From Candidatus Binatota bacterium (GTDB lineage: Bacteria > Desulfobacterota > Binatia > Bin18), in contig WTHE01000652.1 of the NCBI GenBank assembly GCA_011523315.1, positions 1 through 9,264 of the forward strand: DNA of 9,264 bases, given 5' to 3'. Shown here one piece after another: positions 1-6,499 of this stretch. The notes under the pieces were generated by a model that was not told the DNA's origin, did no database searches, and saw only the letters and a list, made by a program, of their open reading frames with translations. Made by a program: the position numbers and the translations under genes. Positions within the stretch are counted from its first letter, which is position 1, and each line of letters begins with the position of its first letter.

Positions 1-163
1 GTTCCAGCCCCGCCCGGTCCAGAAGCTCGGCGACCTGCCGGTTGTAGTCGAAGGTGATATCCGTGCGCTGTTCGGCAGACGAAACCAGGCAAAAAGACCG
101 ACTGGCGGCCGGGGGCATGCAGCCGACCGTGGGCGCAAAAACCCCAAGCTCTAAATGCCGCAT
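1..163 (-). CDS. LLM-class (luciferase-like) flavin-dependent oxidoreductase, N-terminal fragment
   Basis: Only the first 54 codons lie in the window; the rest is beyond the left edge. The ATG (complement of 161-163) has a good ribosome binding site, AGGAG, eight bases upstream on the minus strand. The peptide opens with a short beta-strand (LELGVFAPTVG) and, at residues 38-54, has TFDYNRQVAELLDRAGLE. This is the layout of luciferase-like monooxygenases: the first strand of the TIM barrel, an insertion, then the first helix leading to the 'AE..GFD' segment. Members use FMN or F420 to oxidise small organic substrates in the cytosol. Whether this one is SsuD-like (FMN) or F420-dependent cannot be decided from the fragment. 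It is divergent from the DUF1329-like gene and is one of three LLM genes in the window. Confidence 0.7.
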   Translation of the reverse strand, partial: MRHLELGVFAPTVGCMPPAASRSFCLVSSAEQRTDITFDYNRQVAELLDRAGLE

Positions 164-198
164 GGATGACACTCCTTTTTTCCTTGCCCTGTTCGTGG

Positions 199-228
199 AC
201 TCTAGCCCGTCCGCCCGGCGGAGGACAA
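199..228 (-). promoter_or_regulatory. Predicted promoter of the truncated LLM gene, with a palindrome in its spacer
   Basis: Read on the minus strand, TTGTCC (complement of 223-228) and TAGAGT (complement of 199-204, 4 of 6 to TATAAT) are 18 bp apart, about 35 bp upstream of the ATG at 163. The spacer holds the inverted repeat TCCGCC-C-GGCGGA (210-222). An outer pair, CCTGTTC (188-194) and GAACAGG (231-237), brackets the whole promoter. The arrangement suggests an operator, but no regulator is identifiable here. Confidence 0.4.
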
Positions 229-245
229 GGGAACAGGCTTAGCGA

Positions 246-283
246 TTTTCTTGACTTTGGCTGGGCGAGCTGCCATGAGGGGC
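246..283 (+). promoter_or_regulatory. Promoter-like element, copy A (TTGACT-17-CATGAG)
   Basis: TTGACT (251-256) is separated by 17 bp from CATGAG (274-279), and the latter ends 29 bp before the ATG of the exported protein at 309. The -35 box is near consensus. The -10 is poor (3 of 6) but is identical in copy B at 2743-2780. Over 38 nt the two copies match at 31 positions, including a 12-nt identical block around the -10. The conservation outside the two hexamers hints at an additional binding site or a shared origin. Confidence 0.5.
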
Positions 284-308
284 GTGTGTCCATGTGAGGA
301 GGCGGCCA

Positions 309-1664
309 ATGACGTTTGCCACGTTCAGACGCTTCACGCTCAGTGCGTTTTTCCTGAGTCTGTGCCTGTTTGCCGAGGCCCGGCAGGTTAAGGCAGAACC
401 CCAGGCCGAGTCCTCTCCCAAGACCTGGAAGACGGTCGCCGAGCTGTCGGCGGATGAGATCGTCCGCATCGACCTCTCAGCCCAGACCCCCCGGCACCCG
501 GAGATTCCGTATCTGCCGGCCGAGACGTATCCGTTTCAGCCCCCGTACACGGCCGAGGAGATGGGCTATCGGGCCAGCGAATTTCCGCACTCGCCGCGCT
601 GGTCGTGCGTCCACGCCGACGTGATCGCCTCGATCAACAGCTGGGGCCACCTGTTGGAGCAGAGCAATGTGGTGGTCCTGGTCGCCCACCGTGAGCCCGA
701 GGGGTTGGTTGGCGAGCTGTACCACACCAAGCCGGGCGAGCACTTTGTGACCTCGCTGGGTCAGTACTCAGGCCCGGCTCAGCGCTACGGCAGCCAGAAC
801 CTGTCGCTGCGCTACCGGGTCGATAAGGATTTCACCAAGAAGATCGACATGTTCATCTACACCCCCTCGTTGTGCCGGGTGCGCCGCCAGCCCCAACCCC
901 GGCGGGCCGACCGCTTTCCCAATATGGCGTTTACCTTTGACGACGGGTTTGGACGCGACAGTTGGGAGTGGTCGTGGCGCATTCTGGGCACCGACGTACT
1001 GTTCGAGACGGTCCGTTTTCCGCACACCCGCCAGACCATCATCCTGGCCGACGACACCAACAGCTTTCATGAAATCCCCACCCCGCAGCTCAAGATGATG
1101 GGCGACGGCTACCCCTTCTACACCCCGGACGGCGGCGTGGAGTGCTATGTGGTCGAAGCCCGGGCGCGTGAGGACTGGCTGCCGAACTATTACGCGCCCA
1201 AGATCGTGTACTGGCTCGACAAGCATTTTTTCTACCCGCTGCGGATTGAGGAGTATGACCCCGAGGGCAGGCTGATCTTCATTGAGACCCGGATTGCCGA
1301 CCTGCTCAACCCGGCCCTGGGCGAGCACGGCTACGGCATGCTGATCGATGTGTACTGGGATATGACGATCGACCTGCTGACCTACTCGGCCCACGACGGG
1401 CATCGGGTGCGGGCGTGGACGGACGAGGACCGCCAGACCTATTTCAACCCGGACTTCATGCGCCGGGTGTGGTTTATCGACGAGGTCAAGAGCCAGGCTG
1501 GGATCAACACGCCGGACGAGTTCTGCCTGCGGCCGGCCCTGGATGTCGGGAAGTTCCCGACCGAGCGCACAATTGTCCTCTCCCCCGAACTCCAGGCCCG
1601 CATCGACGCCCAGGAGGCCGCCGGTCGGCTCGTCTTCGACAGCCAGCCGCAGACGGACGAGTGA
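309..1664 (+). CDS. Exported DUF1329-like (LolA-fold type) protein
   Basis: The protein has 451 residues from ATG 309. I prefer this start over the in-frame GTG at 294 because AGGAGG (297-302) lies six bases upstream of 309. Residues 1-31 form a signal peptide: Arg-Arg, then a hydrophobic run LSAFFLSLCLF, with possible cleavage after AEA or VKA. The mature part has the features I associate with DUF1329: a region describing an unmodified, soluble periplasmic protein, a 'YTPSLCRVRRQP' segment like the family's 'p..rRVRRaPt', a 'WSWRILGTDVLFE' segment, and 'KIVYWLDKHFFYPLRIEEYDPEGRLI' resembling 'R.vYlDedt....yD..G.L'. DUF1329 proteins are thought to adopt a LolA/LolB-like beta-sheet fold and often accompany RND-type export systems. 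No such transporter is in this window. It is convergent with the next LLM gene, with 11 bp between stops. The family call is by remembered motifs only; a different LolA-like family is possible. Confidence 0.55.
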   Translation: MTFATFRRFTLSAFFLSLCLFAEARQVKAEPQAESSPKTWKTVAELSADEIVRIDLSAQTPRHPEIPYLPAETYPFQPPYTAEEMGYRASEFPHSPRWSCVHADVIASINSWGHLLEQSNVVVLVAHREPEGLVGELYHTKPGEHFVTSLGQYSGPAQRYGSQNLSLRYRVDKDFTKKIDMFIYTPSLCRVRRQPQPRRADRFPNMAFTFDDGFGRDSWEWSWRILGTDVLFETVRFPHTRQTIILADDTNSFHEIPTPQLKMMGDGYPFYTPDGGVECYVVEARAREDWLPNYYAPKIVYWLDKHFFYPLRIEEYDPEGRLIFIETRIADLLNPALGEHGYGMLIDVYWDMTIDLLTYSAHDGHRVRAWTDEDRQTYFNPDFMRRVWFIDEVKSQAGINTPDEFCLRPALDVGKFPTERTIVLSPELQARIDAQEAAGRLVFDSQPQTDE

Positions 1665-1675
1665 GCCAGCACGGC

Positions 1676-2656
1676 TCAGCCCACAAACGCGGGCATGACC
1701 TCCTTGACAAACAGCTCATGAGACTCGGCCGAGGCCGGGATGACGATATGGTAGCTGAAGCCCAGCTCCTCAATCCGGGTCTGGAGGTCGTGCTTGGCCT
1801 TGTCCGGCGTGCCCATCAGCAGCAGGGGCGAGCGGAGCGCCGTATCGACATCAGGAAAACCTAAGCGGGTCGCGGTTTTTGCCAGGGCCGGGTCGGCCGC
1901 ATCACGGCTCAGGTGGACCATCAGCAGGGCGCTCAGCTCGAGGTCCTGCGGCTCACGTCCGGCCGCTTCCAGACAGCCGTGCAACATGTCGAGGCGGCGT
2001 TTCAGATACGGGGTGTCGAACTTGACGGTCATCACCGGGTCGTTCACGAAATCCTTGCCGTTGAAGATCGGCGGAATGATATTCAGCAGGTCGGCTTCGG
2101 CTGCGGCGATTTTGAGCAGACCGCTGCCCGAGCCGCCGAGCATCAGCGGCGGGTGGGGTTGCTGGACCGGACGCGGGTTGTTGTAGGCTTTCCGAATCGA
2201 AAAGCGGCGGCCTGCAAACGTGGGCTCGGCCTGGGTCCACATGGCCTTGAGCACCTGTACGGTCTCGGCCAACTGCTCCAGGCGTTCAGCGTTGGAGGGA
2301 TACGGGTAGCCGTGCGCCTCGTACTCGTCCTGCTTCCAGCCCGCGCCCAGGCCGAGCGTCAGGCGGCCCTGACTGACCTGGTCGAGGGTCGAGGTAATCT
2401 TGGCCAGCATCGGCGGGCTGCGAAACGAGGCGGCTACCACCGTCGGCACCAGACGGATGCGTTCGGTCACCGCCGCCACCGCAGTCAGGGTGGTCATGCT
2501 CTCCAGCTGGGGGGTTTGGGGGGGCCCCAGCGGGGTGAAAAAATGGTCGTTGATCGACACCGAATAAAAGCCCTCGCTCTCGGCCCGCAGGGCCGCCTTC
2601 TTGGCGGCCGCAAAGTCTCCGGTGGGTAGGAATATGCCAAACTTGAGGTCGTGCAT
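1676..2656 (-). CDS. LLM-class flavin/F420-dependent oxidoreductase
   Basis: This is a complete 326-residue protein, the usual size for the luciferase-like monooxygenase family. The ATG (complement of 2654-2656) is preceded by GAGAGGAG six bases upstream. Visible landmarks are the first barrel strand LKFGIFLPTGD (4-14), 'AESEGFYSVSINDHF' (25-39) in place of the common 'AE.lGfd.vw..DH', 'ERIRLVPTV' (65-73), the highly conserved 'GRLTLGLGAGWKQDEYEAHG' (97-116), and 'PRPVQQPHPPLMLGGSG' (161-177). The last two are the cofactor-contacting and barrel segments typical of F420-type members. Such enzymes transfer hydride between a reduced flavin or deazaflavin and an organic substrate in the cytosol; the substrate cannot be read from sequence. 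It is divergent from the third LLM gene and convergent with the DUF1329-like gene. FMN rather than F420 use is possible. Confidence 0.88.
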   Translation of the reverse strand: MHDLKFGIFLPTGDFAAAKKAALRAESEGFYSVSINDHFFTPLGPPQTPQLESMTTLTAVAAVTERIRLVPTVVAASFRSPPMLAKITSTLDQVSQGRLTLGLGAGWKQDEYEAHGYPYPSNAERLEQLAETVQVLKAMWTQAEPTFAGRRFSIRKAYNNPRPVQQPHPPLMLGGSGSGLLKIAAAEADLLNIIPPIFNGKDFVNDPVMTVKFDTPYLKRRLDMLHGCLEAAGREPQDLELSALLMVHLSRDAADPALAKTATRLGFPDVDTALRSPLLLMGTPDKAKHDLQTRIEELGFSYHIVIPASAESHELFVKEVMPAFVG

Positions 2657-2690
2657 CCGCTGCTCCTCTCGTGTTGAGTCGGTCTCGGCT

Positions 2691-2719
2691 CATCTATACC
2701 ACAAGCGCGGCGGCGGCAA
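2691..2719 (-). promoter_or_regulatory. Possible promoter of the LLM gene 1676-2656
   Basis: On the minus strand TTGCCG (complement of 2714-2719) is followed after 17 bp by TAGATG (complement of 2691-2696). An overlapping TATAGA (complement of 2693-2698) could serve as an alternative -10 with a short spacer. The gene starts 35-37 bp downstream. Match quality is moderate. Confidence 0.3.
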
Positions 2720-2742
2720 TTCCCAGGCGAGGCGGCGGCCGT

Positions 2743-2780
2743 CTTTCTTGACTTTGAGCCGGCCAGCTGCCATGAGAGGC
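2743..2780 (+). promoter_or_regulatory. Promoter-like element, copy B (TTGACT-17-CATGAG)
   Basis: TTGACT (2748-2753), a 17-bp spacer and CATGAG (2771-2776) precede the ATG at 2814 by 37 bp. It matches copy A (246-283) at 31 of 38 positions without gaps. It sits in the divergent gap between two LLM genes and probably drives the plus-strand gene 2814-3659 and perhaps the exported gene behind it. Confidence 0.5.
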
Positions 2781-2813
2781 GCGAGCATCACCACACGGCA
2801 TAAGGAGGACACG

Positions 2814-3659
2814 ATGAAACTCGGGATTGAAATGTTTGCCACCGATTATGCGATCCGCCCGGATGAGTTGGCCGTGGCCTGCGAAGAGCGGGGCTTTGAG
2901 TCGGTCTGGTTTCCGGAGCATACCCATATTCCGACCAGCCGCAAATCGCCGTTTCCCGGCGGCGGGGACCTGCCCCAGGAGTACTCGCACACCCACGACC
3001 TGTTCGTCGCCCTGATGGCTGCGGCCGCCGTGACCAGCACTATCAAGGTCGGCAGCGGGATCTGCCTGGCCATGGAACGCGACCCCATTACCATGGCCAA
3101 AGAGGTCGCCTCGGTCGATCAGCTGTCCGACGGGCGCCTGATCTTCGGCATCGGCGGGGGCTGGAACGCCGAAGAGATGGAGAACCACGGCACGCCGTTC
3201 AAGAAACGCTGGAAGGTGTTGCGCGAAAAGATCGAGGCGATGAAGGAAATCTGGACCAAGGAAGCGGCCGAGTATCACGGCGAGTTTGTCGATTTTGATC
3301 CGATCTGGAGCTATCCCAAGCCGGTTCAGCAGCCCAATCCGCCCATCGTGCTGGGCTCGCACACGTCCAACGGCCTCGACCGGGTGGTGCGCTACTGCGA
3401 CGGCTGGATCCCCAACGCCCGCCGCTATAAAGACATTCCGGGCATTATCGCCGACCTGCACGACCGCGCCCGCAAGGCCGGCCGCAAGCCCGAGAGCATC
3501 TCCATTTCGCTCCTGGGCGCCCCCAACGAAGAAGATACCCTCAAGGAGTACCAGGACATGGGTGTGGAGCGGGCCATCTTTTTCGTGCCGCCGGTGGAAA
3601 AGGAGAAAATGCTGCCCATCCTCGACGAGCACGCCGGCCTGATCGCCAAAGTTGCCTGA
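2814..3659 (+). CDS. LLM-class F420-dependent oxidoreductase, Rv2161c/TIGR03619 type
   Basis: This 281-residue protein starts at ATG 2814, set by AAGGAGG (2802-2808) five bases upstream; the longer in-frame extension to 2601 runs through the promoter region and is not real. Diagnostic segments are the start MKLGIEMFATDY, 'CEERGFESVWFPEHTHIP' (23-40), 'TSTIKVGSGICL' (74-85), 'SDGRLIFGIGGGWNAEEMENHG' (105-126) and 'PKPVQQPNPPIVLG' (168-181). The WFPEHTHIP box and the shorter length fit the TIGR03619 F420 subfamily better than bacterial luciferase or SsuD. Such enzymes are cytosolic oxidoreductases that use reduced or oxidised F420; the substrate is unknown. An exported unknown protein follows after 38 bp on the same strand, probably co-transcribed. 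Host F420 biosynthesis genes would be expected elsewhere, and none are in the window. Confidence 0.9.
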   Translation: MKLGIEMFATDYAIRPDELAVACEERGFESVWFPEHTHIPTSRKSPFPGGGDLPQEYSHTHDLFVALMAAAAVTSTIKVGSGICLAMERDPITMAKEVASVDQLSDGRLIFGIGGGWNAEEMENHGTPFKKRWKVLREKIEAMKEIWTKEAAEYHGEFVDFDPIWSYPKPVQQPNPPIVLGSHTSNGLDRVVRYCDGWIPNARRYKDIPGIIADLHDRARKAGRKPESISISLLGAPNEEDTLKEYQDMGVERAIFFVPPVEKEKMLPILDEHAGLIAKVA

Positions 3660-3697
3660 GTCGCCACACCGGTCGGGAGCTGACGGGAGCTAGGACG

Positions 3698-4426
3698 GTG
3701 TGGCGTTGCCTGATGGGTCTGGTCCTGCCTGTGCTGCTGGCCAGCCTGACCGTAGCAGAGACTGTGCCCGAACCGCAGCCGCCGCTGGGCGCAAGCTGGC
3801 GGATGTCGGTTGAGCAGGTCCGAGAGCTGGCCCAGCTCGACCGCAGTCCGGCCGGAGACCTGCGCCGCAGCCATGTGGTTCGAACCAATAGCCGGACCGA
3901 ACTGGTCGCCCGCTGGCAGGATCGCGCGGTCAGCTTTTTGTTTGTCCGGGGCTTTGGGCTGTACGCGGTTGGCATCGAGATGGTGCCGTGGACGGTCCAG
4001 CATACGATCACCGAAGCCGACCTGGTGCTGCGCGAGCTGACCTATAACGCTCCGGTGCGGCTTGCGGTAGCCGACAAATATGGCCGACCGCACGGTATCG
4101 GCGCCGTATGGTCAGCCCAGGAGATCCTGCCCTTGGCCGAGAGCCGGTCTGACCCCTACAGCCGGTCCAGCCTGATCGACTGGGGCTATGATCGTCGCTG
4201 GCTGATCTGGCGTGGCCAGACGACCCAACTGGCCCTTGGCGGCCAGTCGGTGTGGTACGCCGGACGAGACGGCCTGGCCCATCACTGGCGGCTTGAGCAG
4301 CCTGAGGACGCCGGCGATCTGATCGAACAGGCCGAAGCCGAAGAAGACGCTGCCCGCCGCCAACGGCTCGAAGCGGCGCGCCAGCAGCTGCCGTCACAGG
4401 CGCGCCAGTTTGAGCAGTTCTTCTAG
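3698..4426 (+). CDS. Exported protein of unknown function with charged C-terminal helix
   Basis: I do not recognise a named family. The protein has 242 residues from GTG 3698, with GGGAG eight bases upstream; ATG 3713 (residue 6) is an alternative start, and both keep the signal peptide. Residues 1-20 are a signal peptide (hydrophobic LVLPVLLASLTV, cleavage probably after VAE). Next comes 'LGASWRMSVEQVREL' (about 30-44), which resembles the 'WGMS..EV' motif that opens many uncharacterised secreted beta-sandwich domains. A short beta region 'AVSFLFVRGFGLYAVGIEM' (77-95) and a second copy-like segment around 'YDRRWLIWRG' follow. The last 40 residues (EQPEDAGDLIEQAEAEEDAARRQ and on) are highly charged and predicted helical or coiled-coil. 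The gene is 38 bp behind the F420 oxidoreductase gene and convergent with the SnoaL-like gene (8 bp gap). Role unknown, probably periplasmic. Confidence 0.75.
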   Translation: MWRCLMGLVLPVLLASLTVAETVPEPQPPLGASWRMSVEQVRELAQLDRSPAGDLRRSHVVRTNSRTELVARWQDRAVSFLFVRGFGLYAVGIEMVPWTVQHTITEADLVLRELTYNAPVRLAVADKYGRPHGIGAVWSAQEILPLAESRSDPYSRSSLIDWGYDRRWLIWRGQTTQLALGGQSVWYAGRDGLAHHWRLEQPEDAGDLIEQAEAEEDAARRQRLEAARQQLPSQARQFEQFF

Positions 4427-4434
4427 CCGCCGGC

Positions 4435-4845
4435 TCAGACCGCAGGACGCGTATCGGGCAGGACCTTGCGTTCCTTGAACAGCCACTGCCCGTCAATCTT
4501 CTCGATGCGATCCTCGTAGCGGCCGGAGATGACCAGCTCGGTCTTGCCCTCTGCGGCGTGGGTCATCAGCAGGTAACACTCGGCGCTGGCCCGCTCGCCC
4601 TCGACCTCGATCAACACGTTCATCACACAGTGACGCGGCTGGTGCGCCCCGGTCCACTCCCGGTAGCGCTGGGTGAACTGCCGCAGCTTGTCCGCGCCCT
4701 GCCAGCGACCCAGAATCGGACTGTCGAACACCCCGTCCGAGGTAAAGCAGCCAACCCACTCCTCATAGCGGCCGGCGTCAATATGGAGACAATATCTGGT
4801 CAGTAGATCGCGGATCGCTTCCTTGTCCTCTAATACGCTCGACAT
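4435..4845 (-). CDS. SnoaL-like / NTF2-fold (nuclear transport factor 2 family) protein
   Basis: This 136-residue protein has the usual length of the SnoaL_4-type family. The ATG (complement of 4843-4845) follows GCGAGG about six bases upstream. The N-terminal helix 'EDKEAIRDLLTRYCLHIDAGRYEEWVGCFTSDGVFDSP' (6-43) is the classic start of these alpha+beta-barrel proteins. Tyr18 and Asp23 line the pocket in relatives, and His72 (in HQPRH) fits the mid-strand histidine. The C-terminal strands end in 'GRYEDRIEKIDGQWLFKERKV' (108-128), also typical. Members include polyketide cyclases, dehydratases, dehydrochlorinases and many binding proteins without known activity, so the fold is clear and the reaction is not. 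It lies 41 bp behind the BFN-PDZ lipoprotein gene on the same strand and may be co-transcribed, but that looks like a positional rather than a functional link. Confidence 0.88.
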   Translation of the reverse strand: MSSVLEDKEAIRDLLTRYCLHIDAGRYEEWVGCFTSDGVFDSPILGRWQGADKLRQFTQRYREWTGAHQPRHCVMNVLIEVEGERASAECYLLMTHAAEGKTELVISGRYEDRIEKIDGQWLFKERKVLPDTRPAV

Positions 4846-4886
4846 ACCATCCTCGCTTTCGTGGTGGCGCGGTGTGGGTGGGCGGT

Positions 4887-5753
4887 CTAGGGCACGGGAG
4901 TCGGCACAACGACACCCAGGATTTGGCCGTCACGGTGGACCTGCATGGAGACATCCTGGCCGTGCTCTTCTCCCATCGTGGTCTGGAAATCCCTGATGTT
5001 CCTGACCGTCTTGCCGGCGATAGTCAAAATGATGTCGCCACGACGCAGATGCCCCTGAGCGGTCGTACTCGTCTCAACATCGGCGACCAGGACGCCGTGG
5101 GTGTCCGGCAGCCGGAACGCACGGGCCAACTCCTCACTGATGTTCTGGACGGTCACCCCATGGCTGCGCACGTTCCTCGGATCGTCCACGGCCGCGCTTT
5201 GCGGCCGCTCCGGGTCAACCGGCAGGGCTGTCTCAAGCAGGCTGCGGGCAACAAAAATCGGCCGCTCGAAACGCAGCGCCAGGGCAATCGCATCGCTGGG
5301 ACGGCTGTCAACCTCAAGCGGCTGACCGGCCGTGGTCAGATGGATACGGGCGTAGTAGGTGCTGTCTTTCAGCTCGCTGACAACCACTTTGTCGAAATCG
5401 ACGCCAACCTGCACCAGGATGTTCTTCAGCAGATCGTGGGTCAGCGGCCGCGAGACGGGGTGTCCGCGCAGCTCAAGTTCAATCGCCCGGGCCTCAGCCG
5501 CGCCGACCCAGATCGGCATCATCCGGGTCTGAGCCTCGTCCAGCAGGAGGACGACCGGCGAGCGGGAGATGGGGTCAAAGCCGATCCGCTTGACCGTGAC
5601 CTGGACCATGGCCGGCTCGGTACCATCGGCCGCGTGGCAGGCGCTGAGCGGCAAACTCAGCAGGCCGCCCAACACCACACACCGCACACCAGAACTGAGC
5701 GCTGGCCCGAGGAAGGAAAAAGAAAAGCCTTGGGGACACCTGCGCCTGCTCAT
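4887..5753 (-). CDS. Lipoprotein fusing a bifunctional-nuclease (BFN/DUF151) domain to a PDZ domain
   Basis: The protein has 288 residues. I set the start at the ATG complementing 5751-5753 because AGGAGG lies five bases upstream; the GTG at 5798 has no such site. Residues 1-39 are a lipoprotein signal: basic N-terminus, hydrophobic VVLGGLLSLPL, and lipobox LSAC with Cys39. Residues 48-172 are a BFN/DUF151 domain with its hallmark boxes 'LPIWVG'-like MPIWVGAAEARAI (79-91), RPLTHDLL (102-109), 'ELKDSTYYARI' (127-137) and RPSDAIALALR (151-161). Residues 196-283 are a PDZ domain (GVTVQNISEEL, 'HGVLVADVETSTTAQGHLRRGDIILTIAGKTV', C-terminal strand). BFN proteins are usually cytosolic and small, with reported RNase/DNase activity in plants and a stress role in Thermotoga-type structures. 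Here the domain would be anchored outside the inner membrane; His at +2 gives no Asp retention signal, so outer-membrane sorting is plausible. Function inferred as envelope-located, not tested. Confidence 0.85.
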   Translation of the reverse strand: MSRRRCPQGFSFSFLGPALSSGVRCVVLGGLLSLPLSACHAADGTEPAMVQVTVKRIGFDPISRSPVVLLLDEAQTRMMPIWVGAAEARAIELELRGHPVSRPLTHDLLKNILVQVGVDFDKVVVSELKDSTYYARIHLTTAGQPLEVDSRPSDAIALALRFERPIFVARSLLETALPVDPERPQSAAVDDPRNVRSHGVTVQNISEELARAFRLPDTHGVLVADVETSTTAQGHLRRGDIILTIAGKTVRNIRDFQTTMGEEHGQDVSMQVHRDGQILGVVVPTPVP

Positions 5754-5819
5754 GGGAGCCTCCTGTCCGGATGCGGGCTGTTCGGCGCGACTCAGCACTC
5801 GTCCTTCTATTCCTTTCCC

Positions 5820-5841
5820 CTAGCTAGTATACTTTCCGGCC
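5820..5841. promoter_or_regulatory. Overlapping palindromes and -10-like TATACT between divergent genes
   Basis: CTAGCTAG (5820-5827) and AGTATACT (5826-5833) are two overlapping 8-bp perfect palindromes in the 88-bp gap between the BFN-PDZ gene and the gene at 5842. TATACT (5828-5833) is a good -10 on the plus strand and ends eight bases before the ATG at 5842, so the transcript would have almost no leader. The palindrome makes the same -10 readable on the minus strand. No convincing -35 is seen in either direction (TTCTAT at 5805-5810 is weak). Confidence 0.4.
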
Positions 5842-6468
5842 ATGGGCAAGCCGCATCCGCTCTCACCCCAGTCTGCCGGCCTGATTCGGGCCGATACCGC
5901 CCAGCTGTACCGCTTTTTCCTGCGCTATACCCAGCGCAGCTTTGGGGAGCTGGGCGTGGGAGACCGGGCGGTCGTCACCTATGTGGCCGAGGTCTTGACC
6001 AATTTTGCCCAAACCGACCGGCTGTACCGGCTGGACACTCCAAGCGTCCGTCAGCTGGACAGCGTGGCCGAAACCCTGGCCGACCAGCCCGTGCCGCAGA
6101 CGGACGCCGGAGCCGGCCAGGACACCTCGACGGGTCTCTGGCGTGAGCGTGCGGTGCGCAAACACCTGGGAGATTATACGCTGTTCATGAGCGGTTTGTT
6201 TCGCGCCTATGTCGAAAAGCTCGACGCCCTTGACTCCTATATGCGGCACGGCCGCCAGGCCTATCAGCAGGTATCCGAGTTGGACGTGAGGTTGTATCAG
6301 ACCGGCTTTCTGCTGTTTGAGGAGCTGGCCAAAAACTTCGAGTACTACTCGGGCGCGCTGGACTACATGCGCAAGGCTCACTTTGCAGCCGGTCCGGGCG
6401 AGAATCCGTTTGGGCAGTTTCTGCGTCGCGTTGAGGGCTGGGTCAAAACGCATCTGTCCCAGAATTGA
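5842..6468 (+). CDS. Conserved-looking helical protein of unknown function
   Basis: I recognise no named domain, only a resemblance to uncharacterised deltaproteobacterial-type proteins with a 'HLGDYTLFMSGLF' core. It has 208 residues from ATG 5842, with no signal peptide and no membrane segment, so it is probably cytosolic. The composition predicts almost all alpha-helix. Visible segments are 'LYRFFLRYTQRSFGEL' (22-37), 'VVTYVAEVLTNFAQTDRLY' (44-62), a low-complexity polar linker (about 72-98), 'VRKHLGDYTLFMSGLFRAYVEKL' (104-126), 'DSYMRHGRQAYQQV' (130-143) and 'LFEELAKNFEYYSGALDYMR' (157-176), rich in aromatic residues. There is no Shine-Dalgarno sequence, and the -10-like TATACT lies just before the ATG, so leaderless translation is likely. 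The RluA-type gene starts 31 bp after its stop on the same strand, which suggests one operon. No catalytic motif is visible. Confidence 0.8.
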   Translation: MGKPHPLSPQSAGLIRADTAQLYRFFLRYTQRSFGELGVGDRAVVTYVAEVLTNFAQTDRLYRLDTPSVRQLDSVAETLADQPVPQTDAGAGQDTSTGLWRERAVRKHLGDYTLFMSGLFRAYVEKLDALDSYMRHGRQAYQQVSELDVRLYQTGFLLFEELAKNFEYYSGALDYMRKAHFAAGPGENPFGQFLRRVEGWVKTHLSQN

Positions 6469-6499
6469 GTATCGTCCCTCGGCGACGTGGAAGCGAAGC

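Noticed and set aside
294..308. GTG 294 as the start of the exported DUF1329-like protein
   Set aside because: The AGGAGG site is placed for ATG 309, and starting at 294 would put that site inside the coding sequence.
768..1403. A 211-codon minus-strand open frame
   Set aside because: It is antisense to the DUF1329-like exported protein gene, with no ribosome binding site and a composition expected of a shadow frame.
1913..2629. A 238-codon plus-strand open frame
   Set aside because: It is antisense to the LLM gene at 1676-2656, which shows conserved GRLTLGLGAGW and PRPVQQP motifs.
2694..3632. A 312-codon minus-strand open frame
   Set aside because: It is the complement of the F420 oxidoreductase gene, whose motifs and ribosome binding site are convincing. 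The antisense frame has no start signal or recognisable domain.
3672..3692. GGGAGCT occurring twice, 11 bp apart, before the exported gene
   Set aside because: It is short and most simply explained as two overlapping ribosome-binding-like sequences; no larger repeat is present.
4424..4437. Small inverted repeat AGCC/GGCT between convergent stops as a terminator
   Set aside because: The stem is 4 bp and no T-run follows on either strand.
4872..6146. A 424-codon plus-strand open frame
   Set aside because: It runs antisense to the BFN-PDZ lipoprotein gene and into the next gene in another frame. Its translation has no domain-like pattern, whereas the minus strand shows clear family motifs. It is an effect of GC-rich codon use.
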